Assembly (NCBI RefSeq): GCF_002863585.1
Contig: NZ_PGUY01000041.1
Span: 1-59,422, forward strand
Direction of reading: 5' to 3'
Length of the DNA stretch: 59,422 nucleotides
Origin: Peribacillus deserti
GTDB lineage: Bacteria; Bacillota; Bacilli; Bacillales; DSM-1321
The notes below the pieces were generated by a model. That model did no database searches. It saw only the letters and a list, made by a program, of their open reading frames with translations, and was not told the DNA's origin. Position 1 is the stretch's first letter. The number at the start of each line of letters is the position of its first letter. Below, one piece after another: positions 44,293 through 53,244 of this stretch. The position numbers were made by a program, and so were the translations under genes.

Positions 44293-44799
44293 CTAATCCT
44301 CTCTTTCCTTCTTCCAGTATTCATAGATTACTTCTGTTAAAAATGTATTAAGCTGGCCTTTCTTTAAACTTTTAAGCCATTCCGCCTGATCAATCGGCAG
44401 AGTAGCAGTCAGCTTCACCTTCACATCAGGCATTTCTACTTTCCTGATATCTTCGATGGAAATGCCTTCCTCTATATCAGGAAACACAGCCTCGTTTTCA
44501 TGGACATGCATGATATCGGTATATTCACTTATGTCATCCAGTTCACAATATAACTGAAGCTGAGGCAGCCGCCCGGCGACTCCTCCCCTATGCATGATTG
44601 CCTGAATTTCCTGTCCATCTTCTAACTCTATTTCTACAATCAGGTTTTCTTCTTTTTTATATTTCTGTTCTACTATTTCGCTGACGATCATGCCAAGCTC
44701 CAGGCTGTATCCCCTGCTAGATTCAAAGATATAGATCGCATGGTTAAATATATATACTTCTTCACCATCAATTTTTACTGTTTTGACCTTTGCTGCCAC
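44293..44799 (-). CDS. Hypothetical protein, 168 residues
   Basis: I do not recognise the family. The protein is acidic and has no signal peptide or membrane segment. The N-terminal third (VKIDGEEVYIFNHAIYIFES) reads as a small beta-rich domain, and the C-terminus (WLKSLKKGQLNTFLTEVIYEYWKKE) as a helix. Composition and codon pattern look like a real Bacillus gene. No operon partner is nearby. Confidence 0.7.
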   Translation of the reverse strand: MAAKVKTVKIDGEEVYIFNHAIYIFESSRGYSLELGMIVSEIVEQKYKKEENLIVEIELEDGQEIQAIMHRGGVAGRLPQLQLYCELDDISEYTDIMHVHENEAVFPDIEEGISIEDIRKVEMPDVKVKLTATLPIDQAEWLKSLKKGQLNTFLTEVIYEYWKKERED

Positions 44800-45076
44800 T
44801 TCACTCTCTCCCCCACGATATTTTTCTACATAAGGAGGTCATGTCCTGTAATCACAATTTTTTTCTCTCTTATTATTCATCTTATCTCAGTAAACTCTTT
44901 TTTTCGATAGTAGATTCCCCCGTATTTGCTCGGTAATGGGTTTTTTCACGAAAATATGTAAAAAAACTGACGATGAAAACAACTTCTGAAATAGAGGAAC
45001 ATTTCCTGTTCCTGTTGAAATTTCTTACTACAGGGAGTGACGACCCCTCATTATTTTTCGGAAAGGTAGTGAAAGT

Positions 45077-45379
45077 ATGAAAATCCTCAAACTACATCCC
45101 AAAAATCCTGAAAAATCCAGACAGATGAGCCGCACTGTAAGAAAGGTAAATGTTTCAGCTGCTGAAGCAGCCGCCGAGGAACAATCACGGGGGAACCCGC
45201 TAAAGATCTTCACCATTCTTGAAACCTTATCTGTGCAAGGAAACAGCGTCTTTGAAAGGATCCGAATCAGAATGGAGGCCGCAAAGAAAAACTCCTTGGC
45301 ATTCTCCCCGGCGGATCTCGATTTTATAGGCCCGGGCGATCAAGCTGCATACTTCATAAAAGAGAGGGGTGGTAAATGA
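45077..45379 (+). CDS. Small hypothetical protein, 100 residues
   Basis: An AAAGGTAGTGAAAGT ribosome-binding site precedes ATG 45077. The product starts with a basic segment (HPKNPEKSRQMSRTVRKV), followed by an alanine/glutamate-rich helix and FSPADLDFIGPGDQAAYF. No domain is recognised. Two minus-strand frames overlap the same DNA but lack ribosome-binding sites, so the plus-strand frame is preferred. Confidence 0.5.
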   Translation: MKILKLHPKNPEKSRQMSRTVRKVNVSAAEAAAEEQSRGNPLKIFTILETLSVQGNSVFERIRIRMEAAKKNSLAFSPADLDFIGPGDQAAYFIKERGGK

Positions 45380-45479
45380 TATAAGAGCCGTTCCGTCCTT
45401 CAGTAAAAAGGGCCGTGCACACCCTTTTTTGCGAAAGAAACGGAGCCTTGCTGCCCCACAACCAAATACTGTTGAAATG

Positions 45480-45508
45480 CTGGGGGTACTGTCCCCCAGA
45501 TTATTTTT
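45480..45508 (+). terminator. Terminator-like CTGGGGG/CCCCCAG hairpin
   Basis: CTGGGGG (45480-45486) and CCCCCAG (45493-45499) pair around TACTGT and are followed by ATTATTTTTTT. The core is a variant of the GGGACTGTCCC palindromes found elsewhere in the window. Confidence 0.65.
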
Positions 45509-45721
45509 TTGTGCAGGTCTTAGCGGGAAAGAAAGACTCTTAACCACTTACTATTAGAAAAAAAGCGATTTATTTTCCCGTGATATTAAAATGAATGATT
45601 TCTCTACTCCTGTACATTTCAAGTTCCTCCAACGTTTCCCTTCAACTAATTATGACCTCGATTACCCGCGTGTTGGGTGTAACTCCGTAATACCAGTCTC
45701 ACGTTATCCTTCATCTTCCCT

Positions 45722-46190
45722 ATGAAGGACTTTTCTCTCACTCTTTTACTACCTTTTGTCCTTCATCACCCTCATGAAGGACTTTTCTCTGCTTCATTTA
45801 CTACCTTTTGTCCTTCATCGCCCTCATGAAGGACTTTTCCCGGACTCATTTACTACCTTTTGTTCTTCATCACCCTCATGAAGGACTTTTCTCTGCTTCA
45901 TTTACTACCTTTTGTCCTTCATCACCCTCATGAAGACTTTTCAAACCTTCATCTACTACATTTTGTCCTTCATCGCCCTCATGAAGGACTTTTCTCTGCT
46001 TCATTTACTACCTTTTGTCCTTCATTACCCTCATGAAGGACTTTTCTCTAACTCATTTACCACCTTTTGTCCTTCATCGCCCTCATGAAGGACTTTTCTC
46101 TCCTTCATTTATCACCTTGTGTCCTTCATCCAACTCATGAAGTACTTTTCTCTCACTCTTTTACTACCTTTTGTCCTTCGCAACCAGCGG
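45722..46190 (+). repeat. Nine-unit 52-bp tandem array of hairpins (copy B)
   Basis: ATGAAGGAC recurs at 45722, 45774, 45826, 45878, 45930 (one base shorter), 45981, 46033, 46085 and 46137, a period of 52 bases. Each junction reads GTCCTTCAT-7 bases-ATGAAGGAC, a 9-bp stem with a 7-base loop. Spacers (TTTTCTCTGCTTCATTTACT-type) are also conserved, so the whole 52 bases repeat, unlike a CRISPR array with unique spacers. The period is not a multiple of three and no open frame spans the array. Confidence 0.93.
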
Positions 46191-46619
46191 GACTTCGTTT
46201 TCATACTTAACGGCCCTAACGCACCCGGACACTTTGATACATGGATTTAAGATGGACGGTTAAATTTGTTTTTATGGGGCATAATAAGCTTTTAAGAAGT
46301 GAGTGTAAAAGACAACTTACTTTGGTGTACCCAGTTTCCCAGGGACACTGAATTGTCACATAAAAGGTCTAGAATTGTAGGTATAACTCGAACGATTGCA
46401 TATTGATTTGCAGGTAGTTATAAGATAGTATAAGGATATTATTTTTACGAAAAGGGTGACTAAGGGCGATGATCTACTAATTCTATTTTAGAGAACATTC
46501 GTATAAGCTAATGCGTACGTTTATTTCTGGATAGGGTTAGTGTGCCTTTGATGCAGCCATAAAAGAAGAATACACATGTTATAGTGTGTATATCCGGTAT
46601 TTTATGTCCTCTTACAAGT

Positions 46620-46653
46620 GCCTCCTGTCCAGAACGGAAAGGGAGGTTTTTTT
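46620..46653 (+). promoter_or_regulatory. Hairpin that may hide the MFS ribosome-binding site
   Basis: CCTCC at 46621-46625 can pair with GGAGG at 46642-46646, which is the ribosome-binding site of the MFS gene. Seven T and the ATG follow directly. The structure resembles both a terminator and a translation-blocking hairpin, so it may control expression. Confidence 0.45.
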
Positions 46654-47910
46654 ATGACTGAAACTGCAGTACCCAAAATTACGATTGGATCGATGTTTCA
46701 AAATCAAGTTATAAGAACGATTCTGTTGTCTGTTTTTTTCCTGCAGATTGGGATCTGGGTTCGAAATTATTCTATTTTACTGTACGTAATTGAAAAGACA
46801 AATGAAAATCCAGTGGCTGTTTCGATGATTTCAGTGGCTGAATTTGCACCCATTTTTCTTTTTTCCTTCATTGGAGGGACGTTTGCCGACCGATGGCGGC
46901 CGAAGCGGACGATGATCTGGTGCGATATTTTAAGTGCCGTTTCTATATTCGTAGTTCTGTTAACGCTATTCTTTGGGAGCTGGAAGGTTATTTTCTTTGC
47001 AACACTTGTGTCTTCCATCCTGTCGCAGTTTTCCCAGCCATCTGGAATGAAATTATTTAAATTACATGTCCCACCGGAATTGGTACAGATGGGGATGAGC
47101 ATGTATCAGACCGTATTTGCCTTATTTATGATCCTTGGCCCGGTTATAGGGACCTTTGTGTATCAGAAATTTGGCATTATGGCTTCAATTGGTGTAATGG
47201 GAGTCGCTTTTATCTGCTCAGCGGCTGTGCTGGTGATGCTTCCTGCGGATCGTGCACCGGAACAGACTCAAGGAAGTACATCAATCCTCAAGGAAATGAA
47301 AGACGGCTTTAGATATGTCTGGAACAGCAAACCGCTGACATTACTTGGAGCATGCTTTGCTGCGGCAGGACTTGCAATCGGCCTCACTCAGCCCCTGGGT
47401 GTGTTTTTAATTACCGAGCGCCTCGGTCTGCCGAAGGAACATCTCCAGTGGCTGATGGCTGCCTTCGGTATCGGTATGATCCTTGGGGGAGGGCTGACCA
47501 TGGCCATGGCTAAAAAATTCCTGCCGCAAGTGCTTCTTGCCCTGGGAATGGCGGCAAGTGCGATTGGATTTGTCGGGATGAGTTTATCAACCGCCCTCTG
47601 GCTTACTCTAGCGTTCCAGTTTTTCGCGGGAGTCTTCATGCCGTGCATCCACATCGGAATCAATACGATGATTTTGCAAAATACGGATGAAGCTTTCATC
47701 GGCAGGGTCAATGGTATCTTAAATCCTCTGTTCATGGGCGCCATGGTCATTACCATGTCACTTTCCGGATGGCTAAAAACCCATTTATCTATCGTTCTTA
47801 TGTATGAAATTTCAGCCTTGTTACTGGCTGTAGGTATCATCACGCTGCTGCCGTTAATGAAAAAAGTTCAAGACGGGGCTCCCCAGCAAGAAGTCAGGGA
47901 AGAACTATAA
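46654..47910 (+). CDS. MFS transporter, macrolide-efflux (DHA3) type
   Basis: The 418-residue protein starts at ATG 46654 behind GGGAGG. It has 12 predicted membrane helices and the MFS helix 2-3 loop pattern (GGTFADRWRPKRTM). The overall pattern is like MefA/Cmr drug exporters. The substrate is not known; a resistance role should not be assumed. A hairpin overlaps its ribosome-binding site. Confidence 0.85.
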   Translation: MTETAVPKITIGSMFQNQVIRTILLSVFFLQIGIWVRNYSILLYVIEKTNENPVAVSMISVAEFAPIFLFSFIGGTFADRWRPKRTMIWCDILSAVSIFVVLLTLFFGSWKVIFFATLVSSILSQFSQPSGMKLFKLHVPPELVQMGMSMYQTVFALFMILGPVIGTFVYQKFGIMASIGVMGVAFICSAAVLVMLPADRAPEQTQGSTSILKEMKDGFRYVWNSKPLTLLGACFAAAGLAIGLTQPLGVFLITERLGLPKEHLQWLMAAFGIGMILGGGLTMAMAKKFLPQVLLALGMAASAIGFVGMSLSTALWLTLAFQFFAGVFMPCIHIGINTMILQNTDEAFIGRVNGILNPLFMGAMVITMSLSGWLKTHLSIVLMYEISALLLAVGIITLLPLMKKVQDGAPQQEVREEL

Positions 47911-47956
47911 AAGATAGACCAGATTCAGAGATGATGTCGGGGGCTGTTGCTCATAC

Positions 47957-47996
47957 GCAAAAAAAAAGAGATTTCCAAGTGAAATCTCTTTTTTTC
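47957..47996. terminator. Bidirectional Rho-independent terminator
   Basis: AAAGAGATTTC and GAAATCTCTTT pair around CAAGT, with nine A before and seven T after. It serves the converging MFS and DUF948 genes. Confidence 0.9.
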
Positions 47997-47998
47997 CT

Positions 47999-48472
47999 TT
48001 ACATATTTCTTCCCAGGGAATTCTGGGTCCTCATATCGACTGTTGGTACAGAAGCTTTTTCAGCCTTTCTGCTTTTCCATTTTGTATAAAGCTCTCTTGA
48101 AACGTTCGTCCACTTAATGATATTGGCGATTTTGTCCTGATTTCCATCCAGTTTGTTCTGGGCTTTAGCAGAAACATGCTGAAGAGAGGAATTGAATCCC
48201 TGCAGTGAGTTGCCGACGTTTTTCACATTCACAAAGATTGAATCGAGATTCTCCGATTTTTCCTGAATATTCTCAGCCAGCGCATTTGTTTTATGAAGGA
48301 GCTGAGCTGTCTCTACTGTTACTCCCTGCAGCTGATTTTCCAGGCGTGAAATGGTATCGGAAACCGTCAGCATGGTTTTCTCCAATGCCTTTAACGTTCT
48401 TGTCAAATAAACTACTAATAATACAAATGCAACTGCAATGACGGCGACACTTAAGTATAAAATAATCTTCAT
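47999..48472 (-). CDS. DUF948 membrane-anchored protein, YtxG-like
   Basis: The 157-residue protein starts at ATG 48472 after AAGGAGGAGACAGG. One N-terminal membrane helix (LYLSVAVIAVAFVLLVVYL) is followed by a coiled-coil region of DUF948 type (LKALEKTMLTVSDTISRLE). The pattern matches my memory of B. subtilis YtxG, a general-stress protein, but no sigma-B promoter was identified. It probably sits at the membrane with its coiled coil in the cytoplasm. Confidence 0.78.
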   Translation of the reverse strand: MKIILYLSVAVIAVAFVLLVVYLTRTLKALEKTMLTVSDTISRLENQLQGVTVETAQLLHKTNALAENIQEKSENLDSIFVNVKNVGNSLQGFNSSLQHVSAKAQNKLDGNQDKIANIIKWTNVSRELYTKWKSRKAEKASVPTVDMRTQNSLGRNM

Positions 48473-48583
48473 CCTGTCTCCTCCTTGATTGTTATAGTGT
48501 TTTATTACCCGCATGCTGGCAAGTTAAACTGTTATAGGTGGTTTTGCTTAACCGCTCCTTTAAGAAGGCATTCCTCCTCAAAC

Positions 48584-48616
48584 TAAAAAAGGACACTTCT
48601 CCAGGAGAAATGCCTC
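48584..48616 (-). terminator. Terminator-like hairpin
   Basis: On the minus strand AGGCATTTCTCC pairs with GGAGAAGTGTCCT (two mismatches) and TTTTTTAG follows. It lies just beyond the Gfo/Idh stop. Confidence 0.7.
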
Positions 48617-48628
48617 TTTCCAAAAGTA

Positions 48629-49630
48629 TTATATCTTAGTTAGAAGCTCGGCCGACTCAAGCCGGCGTCCTTCTCGATTGGAGATTGCAGCGAGTTCATT
48701 TACAAGAGTCAGATTAAAAGCATCTTCCAGTGTTATATCAGGCTGCTTTCCGGAAACAAGGGCACGTGCCCATTGATCGATTGGCATGGCGATACTTTCG
48801 GGCATTTCAGGTATCTTCCATTCGCGGGACTGCTGGGTTCTGATCTTTACCTTTGAATCCTCGATTAGGAGTGTACCCTCTGTCCCATATAGTTCAAGCT
48901 GGAATGGGCTGCCGCTGGAGACAAAACCTGTTTCAAGAATGCCGAGCGCACCTGAATCATATTCCACCAGTACAGCCGAATTTACGTCCACATCATGCCC
49001 GTGCGTCTGTAAACGTGCGGTTACGGCTCTTACATTCCCGGCCAGACGGTTTGTTAAATAGATTGGATGTGCACCAAGATCTATGAAGGCTCCCCCTCCG
49101 CACTGCTCCTTATTGTAAAAATGCTGCGGCAGCCATCCATGTGGATTCTCCTCAGTCTTTACAGCCCCGTTGTGGGCAACACGGCAGCGTACGGTGGTCA
49201 ATTTTCCGAGGAGGCCCTGATCCATCACTTGCTGCGCATATAAATAATAAGGTGCTGTTAATCTTGGCAATGAGAGCGTGAGCAGCACCTCATTTTCTTT
49301 GACAGCCTGGAGAATTTCCCGCGCATCCTGAACGGTGATGGCCAATACTTTTTCAGAAAAGATATGTTTTTTGTTTCTTGCTGCTGCCATCATAATGTCC
49401 TTATGCATGCTGGTAGGAGAAGCTACAATTACGGCATCGATACTGTCATTTGTTAAAACCGCATGCAAATCCTGCTCAAACGGGACTCCAAGGGACTGAC
49501 CCCATTCTCTGCCGCGGGTCTCATTTTCATCCCAAACCATTTTTATCGATAAGTCCGGATTATTTTGAGCCTGCTCTGCATATTCGTCTGCATGAACATG
49601 CCATCTGCTTAATAAAGCAACATTAATCAT
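48629..49630 (-). CDS. Gfo/Idh/MocA-family oxidoreductase
   Basis: The 333-residue protein starts at ATG 49630 behind AGGGGTG; a GTG two codons upstream is possible. It has the Gfo/Idh domain order: nucleotide-binding half with DAVIVASPTSMHKDI, the family motif SEKVLAI in the EKP position, and the C-terminal barrel with GGGAFIDLGAHPIYL (catalytic Asp/His). EKP has become EKV, which may affect activity. A cre-type site lies just upstream, so glucose repression is likely. It is not close in sequence to the other Gfo/Idh protein of this window. Confidence 0.87.
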   Translation of the reverse strand: MINVALLSRWHVHADEYAEQAQNNPDLSIKMVWDENETRGREWGQSLGVPFEQDLHAVLTNDSIDAVIVASPTSMHKDIMMAAARNKKHIFSEKVLAITVQDAREILQAVKENEVLLTLSLPRLTAPYYLYAQQVMDQGLLGKLTTVRCRVAHNGAVKTEENPHGWLPQHFYNKEQCGGGAFIDLGAHPIYLTNRLAGNVRAVTARLQTHGHDVDVNSAVLVEYDSGALGILETGFVSSGSPFQLELYGTEGTLLIEDSKVKIRTQQSREWKIPEMPESIAMPIDQWARALVSGKQPDITLEDAFNLTLVNELAAISNREGRRLESAELLTKI

Positions 49631-49651
49631 ATACACACCCCTAAAATTTGT

Positions 49652-49666
49652 TTGAAAGCGCTATCT
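49652..49666. promoter_or_regulatory. Catabolite-responsive element (cre)
   Basis: TTGAAAGCGCTATCT fits the CcpA consensus WTGNAANCGNWNNCW at every position. It lies 22-36 bases upstream of the ATG of the Gfo/Idh gene, a position overlapping or just after the promoter, which favours repression. Confidence 0.7.
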
Positions 49667-49736
49667 AAGACATTACTTAAAAGTATACAATACCACTTTC
49701 TTGCGATAAAGGATAAAGTAGCGTCCAAACGAAAAT

Positions 49737-49775
49737 AGACCCCGGTCGAGTACGATCGGGATCTATCCTGCTTTA
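49737..49775 (-). terminator. Weak terminator-like hairpin after patB
   Basis: GATCCCGATCG and CGACCGGGGTC pair around TACT with a mismatch and wobble. The T tract (TATTTTCG) on the minus strand is short. Confidence 0.55.
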
Positions 49776-49780
49776 ATCTC

Positions 49781-50950
49781 CTATAAACTATTCATAACTC
49801 TCTCTATACGCTGTAACCCTTCTTCCAGGATAGATCGGGGACAGGCGATATTCATGCGGATAAAACCTTCGCCGCCGCTTCCAAAGATATAGCCTTGATT
49901 AAATGCCACTCTTGCCTGTTTATGGATGAGTTCCTCAAGAGCTGTGTAATCCAGTCCAAGTTTACGGCAATCAATCCAAGCCAGGTATGTTCCTTCAAGA
50001 GGAAATACATCTATTCCGGGAACATGCTCCTCAAGGTAGCTTTTGAGAAAATCATAATTACCCTTTATATATTCCAAGAGCTGGTCCAGCCATTCTTCCC
50101 CATACCGATAGGCACTTTCCGTTGCTGCCACACCGAAGGTATTCATCGATCCCATAAAATTTGCCTCAAGGGCTTTTTGAAATTTTCCCCTTTTATGTTC
50201 ATTTGGAATGATGATATTAGAAGTCTGCAGTCCTGCTAGGTTAAAAGTTTTACTCGGCGCCGTGCAGATGATTGAGTTTTGTGCAAAATCTTCTGAAATG
50301 GAGGCAAATGTGAGGTGTTCGCCCTCCAATATAAGATCTGCATGAACTTCATCCGAAACCATGAGGATGTTGTGTTTCAAACAAATATCACCTAGTTGAA
50401 CAAGTTCTTCCCTTGTCCATACCCTGCCCACTGGATTATGAGGGCTGCACAGGATCATAAGCTTTACTTGGTCATCTATTTTTTCCTCAAGGTCATGATA
50501 ATCCATCACATAACGCCCATCCTCTTCCTTAAGCGGATTAGATACCACCGTACGTCCGTTCATTTCAATTACTTTAGTAAACGGATGATAGACAGGGTGC
50601 TGAATAACAATCTTATCTCCCGGTTCGGTAAATGTTTGGACAATCACATTTAGAGCCGGCACGACTCCAGGGCTATGGCAGATCCATTCACCCTGAATAC
50701 TCCAATTATGCCGCTTCTGCATCCAGCCGATGATTGCCTCATGATAGGAACCCATCCCTTTTGTATAGCCAAAAATACCATGTTCCGCCTTATCCTTAAG
50801 CGCATCAATAACAGGCTGAGGCGCCCTGAAATCCATATCCGCTACCCACATTGGAAGAATATCCTTATCCCCGAATATAGCCTCCGAATGATCCCACTTC
50901 ACAGAACCTGTATTTGTCCGTATGATTTGTTTATCGAAATCGTACCTCAT
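49781..50950 (-). CDS. patB: PatB/MalY-type PLP enzyme (cystathionine beta-lyase)
   Basis: The 389-residue fold-type I PLP enzyme shows the MalY/PatB pattern: MWVADMDFRAP near the N-terminus, CSPHNPVGRVWT, SDEVHADLIL with the cofactor aspartate, and the Schiff-base Lys234 in APSKTFNLAGLQ. PatB of B. subtilis is a C-S lyase acting on cystathionine and cysteine conjugates. An aminotransferase activity is also possible in this family. The gene is monocistronic. Confidence 0.9.
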   Translation of the reverse strand: MRYDFDKQIIRTNTGSVKWDHSEAIFGDKDILPMWVADMDFRAPQPVIDALKDKAEHGIFGYTKGMGSYHEAIIGWMQKRHNWSIQGEWICHSPGVVPALNVIVQTFTEPGDKIVIQHPVYHPFTKVIEMNGRTVVSNPLKEEDGRYVMDYHDLEEKIDDQVKLMILCSPHNPVGRVWTREELVQLGDICLKHNILMVSDEVHADLILEGEHLTFASISEDFAQNSIICTAPSKTFNLAGLQTSNIIIPNEHKRGKFQKALEANFMGSMNTFGVAATESAYRYGEEWLDQLLEYIKGNYDFLKSYLEEHVPGIDVFPLEGTYLAWIDCRKLGLDYTALEELIHKQARVAFNQGYIFGSGGEGFIRMNIACPRSILEEGLQRIERVMNSL

Positions 50951-51273
50951 CTGTTATCCCCCTAGTATTTTTAATCCAATTATGTTGTCTCCCTTTTCAT
51001 TATATCCATTGCTGCAGGTTATAGATAATGGTTTGAATCGGTCATGGAAGAATTCCTGGATTCCAACAGAAGAGATTAAGTTTATTGCCCTTTAACCAGA
51101 AAATAGGGACTGTCCCCATTTCTCGATTATTTCCCACAGTGAGGTAATGACTAAGGGACAAAACGTCGTTCCTAAGGCTCCAGCTGTTTGCAAACAAAAT
51201 GTTTAGATTTGCAGTGCCTAAGATATTTTATATAATAGAGAAGCCTTTACTTATACTTTCTTGTGGTGATTAA
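50951..51273. other. Intergenic region with a palindrome copy
   Basis: These 320 bases hold an AAATAGGGACTGTCCCCATTT copy (about 51101-51123) of the dispersed palindrome family. Nothing else recognisable is present. The region upstream of 51274 must contain the dedA promoter. Confidence 0.55.
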
Positions 51274-51876
51274 ATGCAGCAGCACATATCGATTTTAATT
51301 GAACATTATGGATATATTGGAATCATTGCAGCTTTAGCAGCAGGGATCATTGGCCTGCCTTTGCCTGATGAAGTTTTGCTCACCTTTACCGGTTATCAGG
51401 TATTTAAAGGAGAAATGCTTTTTATTCCATCGTTATTAAGTGCGTCTGCTGGTGCAATCGCGGGGATATCCATCAGTTACTTTTTAGGAATTAAATTAGG
51501 AATGCCCTTTTTGAGGAAATATGGTCCAAAAATTCATTTGTCTGAAGCCAGGCTGGCCAAAACAAGAAATCTGTTCAATAAGCTGGGGCCTATCCTTCTT
51601 TTGGCCGGCTATTTCATACCGGGTATCCGCCATGTTACTGCTTATTTAGCCGGAATTAATGGATTTTCTTATAGAAAATTTTCTTTCTTTGCCTATTCCG
51701 GTGCAATATTATGGACATTTACCTTTATTTCTTTGGGAAGGAGTCTGGGTAAAGAGTGGTTGATCGTTGAGTTTCTTCTGTCGAAATATAGCAGGTACGC
51801 AATCATTTCTGCTATTGTCATTTTCATTGCGGGATATTTCTTTTTCACCATGAGGAAAAAAGCAGAACCGAGATAG
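51274..51876 (+). CDS. DedA-family membrane protein
   Basis: The 200-residue integral membrane protein has the SNARE-associated/DedA motif set: GLPLPDEVLL for the helix-start acid, SISYFLGIKLG and FIPGIRHVTAYLAGINGFSYRKF with conserved arginine and glycine. DedA proteins are linked to lipid (undecaprenyl phosphate or aminophospholipid) translocation. GTGGTGATT lies before the ATG. Confidence 0.9.
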   Translation: MQQHISILIEHYGYIGIIAALAAGIIGLPLPDEVLLTFTGYQVFKGEMLFIPSLLSASAGAIAGISISYFLGIKLGMPFLRKYGPKIHLSEARLAKTRNLFNKLGPILLLAGYFIPGIRHVTAYLAGINGFSYRKFSFFAYSGAILWTFTFISLGRSLGKEWLIVEFLLSKYSRYAIISAIVIFIAGYFFFTMRKKAEPR

Positions 51877-52290
51877 CACCTTTTTCGCTTCTACTAAAAA
51901 AGACTCCAGAAATTTGAATTGTACTCCTAAAATTAGTTTACTATTTTTTATTTTAAATTCAGCTTCAAGCATTTTTGGGAATTTGGACTTTCCGAAGACA
52001 AGAATCTAATTTTCTGTTTGAACCTCCGCTTCCTCGGCGCGGAATTACCCATCCAGTACATCTTTCTGGTAGCATGAGTATTTTTTAGCAGGTTTAGCGC
52101 GTTTTTCCCTTTTCATTACGTATTCTGTTCTCCATGGCCGAAAATCCTGCTTCAGTGCCTTCGTTTTCCAGACATTCAGGTCTCCCAGCTCGAAATCTCC
52201 TTGGCCAGCGCGAAATTCCGACTGCACGGCATGAATTTCTTTTCTCAGGATTAACGGATACTGTAAGCCGCTTCCAGATTGTTAGAAACT
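51877..52290. other. Intergenic region, possible dispersed element
   Basis: No gene with a ribosome-binding site is present. The minus strand at 52045-52227 is open (MQSEFRAGQGDFELGD...) but looks like a chance or repeat-derived frame. Sequence blocks with GCGCGGAATT and GCGCGAAATTCC suggest internal repetition. See findings. Confidence 0.4.
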
Positions 52291-52322
52291 AAAAAACGGT
52301 AAACCCAATTGGGTCTACCGTC
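52291..52322 (-). terminator. Rho-independent terminator
   Basis: On the minus strand ACGGTAGACCCA pairs with TGGGTTTACCGT and TTTTTTAG follows. It ends the acetamidase operon. Confidence 0.9.
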
Positions 52323-52326
52323 ACAT

Positions 52327-53229
52327 TCAATCTATAAATCTTGGCATGTTTTCTATTTTAGGAATCCTGAACCGTGTTACCACTTCAACCGGCGAAGGCT
52401 TGCAGCACTGGCACATTTGAACATCGCCCGCTACGGACATGAGCAGATATGCATCTGTATTGGAAAGGTCCCAGTGCTCGGAAATTATATCCTGCATATC
52501 TTCAGAAGCCACTCGGATAGCAGTCTGGAGGTCATGATCAGAAGCGACTGTATACCAGCTTTCCGCTGTTTCTACCATAGGACGCGGAATCGTTTTTCCT
52601 TTAATGACCGAAATGGTCTTCTTAACTTCTCCTGAAATTTCAATCCCCGTTCCGCCGATCTCCCCATCCCCCATCGAAGCATGGACATCGCCAAGAGCGA
52701 ATAGCGCACCTGGTACATTGACAGGAAGATAGACAATCGAGCCTTTGGTAATGACATGGTTATCAATATTCCCTCCATGATCTCCTGGATGCCCGGTTGG
52801 CACATCTTCCCCGGCTGGAGCTACCCCGATCACGCCAATCATTGGATTTACTGGAAAATGGATGCGATCATTAAAGTGAGCAATCGAGCTGTTTTCCACC
52901 GGAACGATTTTCGTTGCCGTTTCGGCCCGATGTATCAGCGTGCCCATTTCAGGCAGGGTGCTGATGACTCCCCATTCTCTAACCGTAATATCATTAATTT
53001 CTACTCTTAGAATATCTCCAGGCTCGGCGCCTTCAACATAAACCGGACCGGTTGCCGGATTTACTTTTGAAAAATCAATTGCAGTGACCAGATCACTTTC
53101 CTTCGTAATTTGATTGGAAAAACAATCATATGTCTGGAATTGGACACTTTCCCCGCTTTTGATGTTCAATATAGGTTTATTGTTTTTAGAGAATTGAAAG
53201 ATGGATTCCTCACGCTTTATATAATGCAT
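52327..53229 (-). CDS. Acetamidase/formamidase family protein (paralogue 1)
   Basis: The 300-residue protein belongs to the FmdA/AmdA family that hydrolyses short amides to ammonia and acid. Motifs include NPATGPVYVEGAEPGDILRV, NPMIGVIGVAP, GDHGGNID, GDVHASMGDGEIGGTGIE and a C-terminal cysteine cluster CQCC. AAGGAGAAGCAT precedes the ATG. It is the last gene of a run gntR-M42 peptidase-permease-acetamidase. The permease probably imports its substrate. Confidence 0.9.
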   Translation of the reverse strand: MHYIKREESIFQFSKNNKPILNIKSGESVQFQTYDCFSNQITKESDLVTAIDFSKVNPATGPVYVEGAEPGDILRVEINDITVREWGVISTLPEMGTLIHRAETATKIVPVENSSIAHFNDRIHFPVNPMIGVIGVAPAGEDVPTGHPGDHGGNIDNHVITKGSIVYLPVNVPGALFALGDVHASMGDGEIGGTGIEISGEVKKTISVIKGKTIPRPMVETAESWYTVASDHDLQTAIRVASEDMQDIISEHWDLSNTDAYLLMSVAGDVQMCQCCKPSPVEVVTRFRIPKIENMPRFID

Positions 53230-53244
53230 ATGCTTCTCCTTACA

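Larger units (their letters stand above)
45380..46619. other. Gene-free region with a hairpin repeat array
   Basis: This 1.2-kb stretch contains a GGGGG-type hairpin (45480-45508) and the 52-bp tandem repeat array (45722-46190), both listed separately. From 46191 to 46619 I see no gene. The AT-rich end should hold the promoter of the MFS gene. Confidence 0.6.

Noticed and set aside
45227-45547. Minus-strand frame overlapping the 100-residue gene
   Set aside because: The plus-strand frame has a proper ribosome-binding site and this one does not.
45722-46190. CRISPR array
   Set aside because: The regular 52-base period suggested it, but the whole unit including the spacer is conserved and no cas gene is present.
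46654-47910. Named antibiotic-resistance gene
   Set aside because: Only the general MFS exporter pattern is visible; no basis to assign a drug.
52045-52227. 60-codon minus-strand frame
   Set aside because: No ribosome-binding site; likely repeat-derived or chance.
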